Shown one piece after another: positions 6,138 to 12,558 of a stretch of DNA of 13,853 nucleotides; within the stretch, counting starts at the first letter, position 1, and each line of letters begins with the position of its first letter. The position numbers were made by a program, and so were the translations under genes. The stretch is from positions 1-13,853 of the forward strand of contig JAFMIT010000036.1 in assembly GCA_017853815.1 (NCBI GenBank). The letters are read 5' to 3'. The notes beneath the pieces were generated by a model that saw only the letters and a list, made by a program, of their open reading frames with translations, ran no database searches and had not been told where the DNA came from. This DNA comes from Actinomycetota bacterium. Lineage in GTDB: Bacteria; Actinomycetota; Actinomycetes; S36-B12; UBA5976.

Positions 6138-8375
6138 GTGTCAGACGAAGGCACTCGCACTCGCCATGCTGACGTGCGCGAGGATGACGGGCATTACCAA
6201 CACAGTTTGGCGCTCTGCGACGCTGAACTCGAAGCACTGATTGCCAAACTTCTCGAATTCCATCCCAAATCGGATCCCGCCCTTATCCGCAAAGCATTCA
6301 AGCGAGCCGCTTTCCTTCATCGGTTCCAATCGCGACGTACTGGCGACCCCTACATCACTCATCCTCTCGAGGTCGCAAGCATTCTCGCCGACCTAGGCAT
6401 GACGACTCCGACCCTGGTCGCCGCGTTTCTCCACGACACGGTCGAAGATACCGATTACACCCTCGAGCAGTTGACGGCCGAATTCGGCGATGAAGTTGCA
6501 CATCTAGTTGACGGTGTCACCAAGCTGGACAAAGTGAAATACGGCCAAGCAAGCGCCGCGGAGACTGTGCGCAAGATGGTCGTCGCGATGGCTCGCGATA
6601 TTCGAGTCTTGGTCATCAAATTGGCTGATCGGCTCCACAACATGCGTACTCTCGATGCGATGCCTGCAGAGAAGCAGGAGAAAAAGGCACGGGAGACGCT
6701 CGAGATTTTTGCGCCGCTTGCTCATCGCCTCGGCATGAACACCATCAAATTTGAACTCGAGGACCTCTCGTTTAAGCATTTGTATCCCAAGCGCTACGAA
6801 GAGATCGAGCGGTTAGTCGAGCTCAAAGCTCCTCAACGCGAAATGCAACTTCAAGAAGTCGTGGAACTTATCCAGAGTGATTTGGATGTAGCCCATATTC
6901 ACGCTGCCGTCTCCGGCCGTCCGAAGCATTTTTACAGCGTCTATCAAAAGATGATCGTGCGCGGTCGTGAGCTCGATGACATTTATGACCTGGTTGGTGT
7001 CCGCATTCTCGTTGAGACAGTGGGCGAGTGCTACACGGTGCTTGGCCGCATCCATGCTCGATGGAATCCCGTTCCTGGACGCTTCAAGGATTACATCGCA
7101 ATGCCAAAGTTCACGATGTACCAATCGCTGCACACCACTGTCATCGGCCCGCATGGACGACCGGTCGAAGTACAAATTCGTACCCACGAAATGCACCGAG
7201 CGGCCGAATATGGAATTGCGGCGCACTGGCGGTACAAACAAGGCGGCGAAAGTAAGTCGGCTGACGATTTCAGCTGGCTGCGGCAATTGCTTGACTGGCA
7301 ACGCGAAGCTGAGGATCCAGACGAATTCCTTGATTCACTGCGTTATGACCTCGCTTCGAAGGAGGTGTACGTCTTCACTCCTAAGGGCGACGTTATGGGG
7401 TTGCCGATTGGCTCAACCCCTGTCGACTTCGCCTATGCGGTACACACTGAGATCGGTCACCACTGTGTTGGCGCCAGAGTGAACGGCAAGTTGGTTCCGC
7501 TTGAATCTCAGCTGAGCAACGGTGATGTGATTGAAATCTTCACGTCGCGGGCAGATTCTGCTGCTCCAAGCAGAGATTGGCTGAACTTTGTTGCGTCGTC
7601 CCGTGCCAAGGCCAAGATCAAGGCATGGTTCTCGAAAGAACGACGCGAAGATGCTGAAGAGCAAGGCAAAGAAGCCATCGTGCGGGCTATGCGCAAGCAA
7701 GGTTTGCCGCTGCAGCGTTTGATGACGACTACCTCGATGACAGCGCTCGCCTTGGATCTTCGTTATTCCGACCTCGAGGCTTTGTATACCGCGGTTGGCG
7801 AAAAGAAGATCTCCGCTTCTGCGGTTATCCAGAAACTACTAGCGAGTGTGGGCGGCGAAGAAGGTGCGCTCGAAGATCTTTCTGAAGCAATCGTGCCGAC
7901 TCAGTCCAAGAGCAGACGTGGGCTGCCACAGGGTGATCCAGGCGTGGTCGTCAAAGGCGCGGATGACGTGTGGGTTAAGTTGGCTCGATGCTGCACCCCA
8001 GTTCCTGGCGACAACATTGTCGGTTTCGTGACGCGGGGCAGCGGAGTCAGCGTCCACCGCGATGACTGTCTGAACATTAAATCGCTTGCCGCCGATGAAC
8101 AGCGCTTTGTGGATGTGGTGTGGGCGCCGAACAACAATTCGGTCTTCTTGGTCAACATCCAAATTGAAGCACTCGATCGTGCCCGACTGCTCTCAGACGT
8201 CACGAAGACGCTGTCAGATCATCACGTGAACATTCTCAGTGCCGCGGTCACGACAACTCGAGATCGAGTGGCTTTGTCGAAGTTCACGTTCGAGATGTCA
8301 GATCCTCGGCAACTCGGCGGCGTCCTTCAGTCGGTACGCGCCATTGACGGTGTGTACGACTGTTACCGGGTTTAA
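6138..8375 (+). CDS. rsh: Bifunctional (p)ppGpp synthetase/hydrolase, RelA/SpoT family
   Basis: This cytoplasmic enzyme makes and degrades (p)ppGpp and controls the stringent response. The 745 residues show the full long-RSH layout. The HD hydrolase domain (about 45-190) has H75, H99-D100 in FLHDTVED, E103-D104 and D164 in LADRLHNMRT. The synthetase domain spans about 230-370, with GRPKHFYSVYQKM and RFKDYIAMPK (315-324). The TGS domain is at about 406-470, a conserved Cys region with ARCCTPVPGD lies near 616-625, and an ACT domain occupies about 668-745. RFKD at 315-318 is the RxKD signature of bifunctional enzymes, unlike the ExDD of RelA-only proteins, and the hydrolase residues are intact, so both activities are expected. 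The GTG at 6138 has a strong AAGGAG site (6127-6132). A terminator follows the stop. Confidence 0.96.
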   Translation: MSDEGTRTRHADVREDDGHYQHSLALCDAELEALIAKLLEFHPKSDPALIRKAFKRAAFLHRFQSRRTGDPYITHPLEVASILADLGMTTPTLVAAFLHDTVEDTDYTLEQLTAEFGDEVAHLVDGVTKLDKVKYGQASAAETVRKMVVAMARDIRVLVIKLADRLHNMRTLDAMPAEKQEKKARETLEIFAPLAHRLGMNTIKFELEDLSFKHLYPKRYEEIERLVELKAPQREMQLQEVVELIQSDLDVAHIHAAVSGRPKHFYSVYQKMIVRGRELDDIYDLVGVRILVETVGECYTVLGRIHARWNPVPGRFKDYIAMPKFTMYQSLHTTVIGPHGRPVEVQIRTHEMHRAAEYGIAAHWRYKQGGESKSADDFSWLRQLLDWQREAEDPDEFLDSLRYDLASKEVYVFTPKGDVMGLPIGSTPVDFAYAVHTEIGHHCVGARVNGKLVPLESQLSNGDVIEIFTSRADSAAPSRDWLNFVASSRAKAKIKAWFSKERREDAEEQGKEAIVRAMRKQGLPLQRLMTTTSMTALALDLRYSDLEALYTAVGEKKISASAVIQKLLASVGGEEGALEDLSEAIVPTQSKSRRGLPQGDPGVVVKGADDVWVKLARCCTPVPGDNIVGFVTRGSGVSVHRDDCLNIKSLAADEQRFVDVVWAPNNNSVFLVNIQIEALDRARLLSDVTKTLSDHHVNILSAAVTTTRDRVALSKFTFEMSDPRQLGGVLQSVRAIDGVYDCYRV

Positions 8376-8392
8376 TTTGTGATGCCTTAAAC

Positions 8393-8423
8393 AAAATGAC
8401 CCGGCCGAAGCGGGGTCATTTTT
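8393..8423. terminator. Rho-independent terminator between rsh and the DUF349 gene, probably bidirectional
   Basis: Ten perfectly paired bases, AAAATGACCC (8393-8402) with GGGTCATTTT (8413-8422), enclose a 10-nt loop, and the plus strand ends in five T residues (8419-8423). The reverse strand also ends in a short T run because the stem begins with AAAA. It sits 17 nt after the rsh stop and 14 nt beyond the stop of the converging DUF349 gene, the right place to end both transcripts. Confidence 0.88.
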
Positions 8424-8436
8424 GTTCGCGAACTGT

Positions 8437-9654
8437 TTAGGCGTGCTTGTTGACCGCCTCAACGAGCGCCTTAGCGTTGACGAGCTGAGCTTCGAGATCC
8501 TTGAGGTTCTTAGCGCCAGACTTCTTCGCCTCAGCGACTTCAGCTTCGAGCCTGTCGACAGAAGCTTGGAACTTCGAGGCAGTCTCTGATGCAAAGGCGC
8601 GTCGAGAAGGATCAGTACGACGCCACTCTTCTTGCTCCGCCGCTTGGATAGCTTCTTCGACGCGACGCAGGCGACCTTCGACTTTGCCGATGTCGGCCCG
8701 GGGCACATGCCCAATCTTCGACCACTTGTCGCCGATGGCGCGAAGCGCGGCCTTGGCGGCTTTGATGTCGGTGACAGGAAGAATCTTCTCTGCCTCAACG
8801 AGCAACGCCAGTTTGGCCTCTAAGTTGCCCTTGAATTCATCGTCGCGTTCGCTCATCGCCGCGGTCTTGGCATCAAAAAAGACCTGCTGTGCAGCTCTGA
8901 ACTTGGTCCAAAGTGCATCATCGTCTTTCTTGGCCCCGCGTGGTGCAGCCTTCCAACGATCCATCAGTTCGCGGAACTTAGCCGTGGTGGGACCCCACTC
9001 GGTGCTCGTGCTCAGAGCGAGTGCTTCAGCCAAGATTTCGCTCTTGACTGATTTCGCTGCGGCAGAAGTTTTTGAGAGTTCTGCAAAGTGGGTGCGACGA
9101 GCGCGATCAAAATGCTGGCGAGCAGCGCTAAAACGCTTCCACTGCTCTTGCTCTGCATCGCGATCTCCGCGAGTTAGACCTTTCCATTCTTCGAGCAACA
9201 CTGCGAATCGTTCCTGCGTGGCTTTCCACTGAGTGGAGTTTGCAAGCTTTTCAGATTCGTCAGCGATAGCAATGCGGCGAGCAAGCGCGGCCTCGCGCGC
9301 AGCAGCTTTGGCTGCCTGCCGCTCCGCATTCTTCACTTCAGCAATCTCGAGTAGTTTCGCAGCCACAGCGGTAAAGACGCTGAGGTCTCCGACACAGCTT
9401 GGAGATTCGACTTGAGCGGTGAGTTTCGCGGCGACTTCCTTCGCGGTGTCGGCGTTTGCTCTGCCACCCTGAAGACGCGCAATGGTGAGTTCAGCTTCGG
9501 CGAGCAAAGAGTCGTACTTAGTAACGTAGAACTCGAGGCCCTCTGCTGGCGTGCCAATGGTGTACTGGCCGACTGCAACTTCGGAACCGTCAGCTGTCTT
9601 CACATAGACGGTGCCGTCTTCTGCGGCGCGACCAAATTCGATGCTGTTAGACAT
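8437..9654 (-). CDS. DUF349 domain protein with three W-containing repeats
   Basis: The 405-residue protein matches the DUF349 family, whose biochemical role is not known. An N-terminal beta-rich segment (about 5-35, FGRAAEDGTVYVKTADG) is typical of the actinobacterial version. A helical region then carries repeats near 137-192, 212-268 and 290-346. Tryptophans W143/W157/W172 recur as W220/W234/W249, exactly 77 residues later, and W311 continues the period. Residues about 100-130 and 355-402 are Ala/Glu/Lys-rich and likely coiled coil. No signal peptide or membrane span is seen, so it is probably cytoplasmic. The ATG has AAGGG (9663-9667 on the plus strand) 8 nt upstream, inside the end of the cyclophilin gene. 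It lies 4 nt downstream of that gene and is probably co-transcribed with it. The order beside rsh recurs in actinobacteria. Confidence 0.85.
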   Translation of the reverse strand: MSNSIEFGRAAEDGTVYVKTADGSEVAVGQYTIGTPAEGLEFYVTKYDSLLAEAELTIARLQGGRANADTAKEVAAKLTAQVESPSCVGDLSVFTAVAAKLLEIAEVKNAERQAAKAAAREAALARRIAIADESEKLANSTQWKATQERFAVLLEEWKGLTRGDRDAEQEQWKRFSAARQHFDRARRTHFAELSKTSAAAKSVKSEILAEALALSTSTEWGPTTAKFRELMDRWKAAPRGAKKDDDALWTKFRAAQQVFFDAKTAAMSERDDEFKGNLEAKLALLVEAEKILPVTDIKAAKAALRAIGDKWSKIGHVPRADIGKVEGRLRRVEEAIQAAEQEEWRRTDPSRRAFASETASKFQASVDRLEAEVAEAKKSGAKNLKDLEAQLVNAKALVEAVNKHA

Positions 9655-9658
9655 GAAG

Positions 9659-10459
9659 TTAGCCCTTCACGATCGTGGCGTCGAGAATGCCGATGCCTTG
9701 GCGTGGAGCACCGTCGCCTGCGCCGGTCACGTCACCCTGCGCCGCAATTGCTTGCACAATGTCGAGGCCCTTGGTTACTTTGCCAAAAATCGTGTAGGCG
9801 GGGTTGAGCGTGGTGTCGCCATAGACAATGAAGAACTGCGACCCATTGGTGTTAGCTCCAGAGTTGGCCATTGCAACCGTGGCGGTTGGGTAATTGATAC
9901 CCGTGACATCGATCGGCAGGTTCTCATCCGCGTAACTGAAGCCAGGTCCGCCAGTGCCGGTGCCAGTGGGGTCTCCACACTGGAGGACATACAGACCGGC
10001 TGTTGTGATGCGATGGCAGGGGGTGTTGTCGAAGTAATTGTTCTCCGTCAAGAAGGCAAACGTGCTAACAGTCTGTGGCGCTTCTGTTGGCAGAAGTTCG
10101 ATAACGATCTCACCGCAGTTGGTGTTGAGTGTCCAGGTAGCTGTGCCGCTCGAAATGTTTGCGGCAGGTGCCTTTGCCCACTGCTGAGGACTGCTGTTGC
10201 CCGTTGGCGCGGGATCGCACGCGAGAGTGCTGGATGGTGAGGCAGAGGTCGAGGGGGTATTCGACGGTGAGGGAGTGGCTGTTTCATCGGCAGGTGGCTT
10301 GAGCAGCAGATATCCGAGAATGACTGCTGCGGCTACGGCTGCAACGGCCACCAGGGAGAACGACTTCTTCTGACGTTCGCTACGTGCCTGCGCAGCAGCG
10401 ATTTGACGCTCGCGCTTGGCTCGGGCGAGATCGCGCTCACGACGATTGGACGATGACAT
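9659..10459 (-). CDS. Membrane-anchored cyclophilin-type peptidyl-prolyl isomerase
   Basis: This is a proline cis-trans isomerase expected to act outside the membrane. The first 33 residues are charged and Arg/Lys-rich, and one membrane span follows (about 35-53), giving an N-in signal anchor. A Ser/Thr/Pro linker covers about 55-80 and the cyclophilin domain runs from about 105 to 265. Motifs are NTPCHRITT (H149, catalytic R150), the QCGDPTGTGTGGPGF segment (160-174), MANSGANTNGSQFFI (197-211) and YTIFGKVTKGLDIV (222-235), all cyclophilin hallmarks. Cysteines 81, 115, 148 and 161 are outside the membrane and could form disulfides. The ATG at 10459 has GGGAG 6 nt upstream, and the length of 266 residues is normal for actinobacterial members. 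It is the first gene of a two-gene minus-strand unit and is divergent from the hydrolase gene. Whether it helps exported proteins fold is inference. Confidence 0.92.
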   Translation of the reverse strand: MSSSNRRERDLARAKRERQIAAAQARSERQKKSFSLVAVAAVAAAVILGYLLLKPPADETATPSPSNTPSTSASPSSTLACDPAPTGNSSPQQWAKAPAANISSGTATWTLNTNCGEIVIELLPTEAPQTVSTFAFLTENNYFDNTPCHRITTAGLYVLQCGDPTGTGTGGPGFSYADENLPIDVTGINYPTATVAMANSGANTNGSQFFIVYGDTTLNPAYTIFGKVTKGLDIVQAIAAQGDVTGAGDGAPRQGIGILDATIVKG

Positions 10460-10512
10460 AAAGGCTCCCTAGTGGGCTCGTGGTTTCAAATGCCCCAAAG
10501 GGCGTGACTCAA

Positions 10513-10518
10513 AGTCTA
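10513..10518 (-). promoter_or_regulatory. Candidate -10 element for the cyclophilin-DUF349 unit
   Basis: Read on the minus strand this is TAGACT, a good TAnnnT hexamer, which would give a leader of about 45-50 nt before the ATG at 10459. No clear -35 box is visible. It mirrors an identical plus-strand hexamer at 10553-10558. Confidence 0.3.
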
Positions 10519-10552
10519 TTCGCCTCCAGTGTGCACCGAAGTACGGCTCCGC

Positions 10553-10558
10553 TAGACT
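10553..10558 (+). promoter_or_regulatory. Candidate -10 element for the hydrolase-hisS-aspS unit
   Basis: TAGACT on the plus strand would place transcription start about 45-50 nt before the hydrolase ATG at 10612. Only a weak -35-like TGTGCA is present near 10530-10535. The match rests on the hexamer and its position in a divergent gap. Confidence 0.3.
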
Positions 10559-10598
10559 CCCGTCGACGCTTGTCACGTCCTGTTCAGACCGTCTATCT

Positions 10599-10604
10599 GA
10601 AGGG
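10599..10604 (+). promoter_or_regulatory. Ribosome binding site deciding the hydrolase start
   Basis: GAAGGG lies 7 nt before the ATG at 10612. An in-frame start as early as 10480 exists, but its extra 44 residues are unlike the family and would run across the candidate promoters. Confidence 0.7.
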
Positions 10605-10611
10605 TTCAGCC

Positions 10612-11292
10612 ATGCTTGTTGCCGGCTTTCCTGCCGGCCCCTGGGGCACCAACTGTTGGGTGGTGGCGTCGGGTGCCAATTCTGAATGTCTGGTCATTGA
10701 TCCAGGCATGGACAGCGTCTCGCCTCTCGCGGATGTCATTGCCGCCCATGGCCTCAAGCCAGTCGCCGTAGCTCTCACCCACGGCCACATTGACCACATG
10801 TTTTCGGTCTATCCGGTCTCCGCGGGGTACGAGATTCCTGCGCTGATCCATCCAGCGGACCGACACCTCCTGACGGACCCTGCAGCAGCGCTTTCTCCCG
10901 AAGGTCGAGCCTTTGTCGCGCAACTCGGTGGAGTTTTCCACGAGCCCGAGCAGGTTGATGAAGTGACAGATGGTCACACAGTCGCAATCGCGGGATTGAC
11001 TCTGAAGGTTTCTCACGCTCCTGGGCACACGCCTGGCTCGGTTGTTTTCGACGTTTCGACCTCATCAGATCAACGCATGTTCAGCGGTGATGTTCTATTC
11101 AAGGGATCTATCGGGCGCACCGATCTTCCTGGCGGCGATCATGATCTGATGTTGAAATCGCTAGAGCGAGTCATCTCCGCGGCGCCCGACGATCTTCGAG
11201 TTCATTGCGGTCATGGCGAGGACACGACGATTGGTGACGAAAAGAAGACAAACCCTTACATTCGTGGACTTGGGCTGAGGAGCGGATTGTGA
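10612..11292 (+). CDS. Metallo-beta-lactamase-fold hydrolase (glyoxalase II-like)
   Basis: The 226-residue protein has the binuclear metal-binding pattern of the metallo-beta-lactamase fold: THGHIDH (56-62, with H57, H59, D61, H62), H139 in APGHTPGS, D160 in FSGDVLF, and H201 in HCGHGEDTTIG. The GSIGRTDLPGGD segment (165-176) is typical of small glyoxalase II-like, YcbL-type hydrolases, which may cleave thioesters. The actual substrate cannot be read from sequence. There is no signal peptide, so it is cytoplasmic. The ATG at 10612 is backed by its ribosome site and by the family-like N-terminus (PWGTNCWVV). The gene overlaps hisS by four bases (GTGA), indicating coupled translation. A gene of this kind beside hisS is common in actinobacteria, without a known functional reason. 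Confidence 0.88.
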   Translation: MLVAGFPAGPWGTNCWVVASGANSECLVIDPGMDSVSPLADVIAAHGLKPVAVALTHGHIDHMFSVYPVSAGYEIPALIHPADRHLLTDPAAALSPEGRAFVAQLGGVFHEPEQVDEVTDGHTVAIAGLTLKVSHAPGHTPGSVVFDVSTSSDQRMFSGDVLFKGSIGRTDLPGGDHDLMLKSLERVISAAPDDLRVHCGHGEDTTIGDEKKTNPYIRGLGLRSGL

Positions 11293-12557
11293 ACGAGATT
11301 ATCAAGGCGCCCAAAGGCGTTCCTGAATATGTTGCGCCTGACTCTGCAGAGTTCCTTGCGGTTCGGGCTGGATTGTCGACGCCCGCCATCAATGCGGGCT
11401 ACGGATACATCGAATTGCCTATGTACGAAGACACCGCCCTCTACGTGCGTGGCGTTGGGGCCTCGACGGATGTCGTCTCGAAAGAAATGTTCACGTTTAC
11501 TGATCGCGGTGAGCGCTCCATCTCGCTGCGGCCAGAAGGTACCGCTGGCGTCATGCGTTCGGTGATTGAGAATGGTCTTGATCGTGGCCAACTACCCATC
11601 AAGCTGTGGTACGCGGGTGCCTTCTTTAGAGCTGAACGTCCGCAGGCAGGTCGTTACCGCCAGCTTCAACAAGTCGGCATTGAAGCAATCGGCTCTGAAG
11701 ATCCAGCATTGGATGCCGAAGTTATTGCACTTGCTGACGAGGGCTACCGCTCTCTCGGTCTCACGCAGTACACGTTGAAGTTGACGTCGTTGGGATGTTC
11801 GACATGTCGGCCTCCCTACCGCGAGAAATTGCAATCTTTCCTCACTGGGTTAGAACTCGATGAGCCGACGCGTCAACGGGCGCTACTCAATCCGTTGCGG
11901 GTTCTCGACGACAAGCGGGACGAGGTGCAAGCGCAACTCGCAGACGCTCCTCTCCAAGTCAACTTCCTGTGCGTCGATTGCCAGAACCACTACGACGCAG
12001 TTCGGCATTTCTTGGTCCTTCAGGGAGTCAACTGGGAAGAAGCTCCGAGAATGGTTCGCGGTCTCGACTACTACACCCGTACAACTTTTGAATTCGATCA
12101 CCCACTACTTGGAAGTCAATCCGGCATCGGAGGTGGCGGCCGCTATGACGGACTCATGGCTGAATTAGGCGGCCAGTCACTCAGTGGAATCGGCTTCGGA
12201 CTTGGCACCGATCGCACACTTCTGGCTTGCCGCGCTGAGGGTTTGAACGTCGCTGACATGTCTCGCGTGGACGTGTTCCTGATTTCACTTGGAGCAGCTG
12301 CGAAAGATTTCGCGGTGAGCCTTTCGTCTCGGCTCCGAGCGGCAGGAGTGCGTGTTGATCTTTCGTGGGGGGATCGCGGGCTTAAAGGCTCAATGAAAGC
12401 GGCAGACAAGTCTGGCGCGCGGTTCACGGTAGTAATCGGTGACAGTGACCTTGAGTCAGATACTCTCAACATTAAGCACATGGCAGACGGAACGACTACC
12501 GCCACCACTACTCACGATCTTGTTGCGACTCTGCAACGACTAAGCAAGGAGAACTAA
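11289..12557 (+). CDS. hisS: Histidine--tRNA ligase
   Basis: This class II synthetase charges tRNA-His. The 422-residue length is normal. Visible features are the ATP-binding SLRPEGTAGVMR segment (79-90), motif 2 (about 108-131: WYAGAFFRAERP, then GRYRQLQQVGIEAIG), the histidine-specific RGLDYYTRTTFEF segment (257-269), GIGGGGRYDGL (279-289), and motif 3 GIGFGLGTDR (300-309). A C-terminal anticodon-binding domain starts near residue 326. The insertion between motif 2 and the HisA segment contains two Cys pairs, C170/C173 and C228/C231, that could bind a metal. The GTG start overlaps the hydrolase stop (GTGA) and has GAGGAG at 11277-11282, 6 nt upstream. aspS starts 1 nt after the stop, with the AAGGAG site inside the 3' end of hisS. 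Confidence 0.96.
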   Translation: MNEIIKAPKGVPEYVAPDSAEFLAVRAGLSTPAINAGYGYIELPMYEDTALYVRGVGASTDVVSKEMFTFTDRGERSISLRPEGTAGVMRSVIENGLDRGQLPIKLWYAGAFFRAERPQAGRYRQLQQVGIEAIGSEDPALDAEVIALADEGYRSLGLTQYTLKLTSLGCSTCRPPYREKLQSFLTGLELDEPTRQRALLNPLRVLDDKRDEVQAQLADAPLQVNFLCVDCQNHYDAVRHFLVLQGVNWEEAPRMVRGLDYYTRTTFEFDHPLLGSQSGIGGGGRYDGLMAELGGQSLSGIGFGLGTDRTLLACRAEGLNVADMSRVDVFLISLGAAAKDFAVSLSSRLRAAGVRVDLSWGDRGLKGSMKAADKSGARFTVVIGDSDLESDTLNIKHMADGTTTATTTHDLVATLQRLSKEN

Positions 12558-12558
12558 A

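Noticed and set aside
6967..7482. Plus-strand open frame inside rsh in another phase
   Set aside because: It overlaps the conserved synthetase and TGS coding sequence and its translation shows no recognisable domain.
8501..9232. Long plus-strand open frame antisense to the DUF349 gene
   Set aside because: It is the shadow of a well-supported coding sequence rich in Ala and Glu codons, has no family resemblance and no ribosome site.
10492..10503. Small hairpin GCCC-CAAA-GGGC in the divergent gap
   Set aside because: A four-base stem is too short and has no T tract; it is expected by chance at this G+C content.
10480..10611. N-terminal extension of the metallo-hydrolase from a GTG at 10480
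   Set aside because: The extra residues do not fit the family, cross the divergent promoter region and lack a ribosome site; the ATG at 10612 has GAAGGG at good spacing.
11293..12558. Possible T-box or riboswitch for hisS or aspS
   Set aside because: hisS overlaps the preceding gene by four bases and aspS begins one base after hisS, leaving no leader for a structured RNA regulator.
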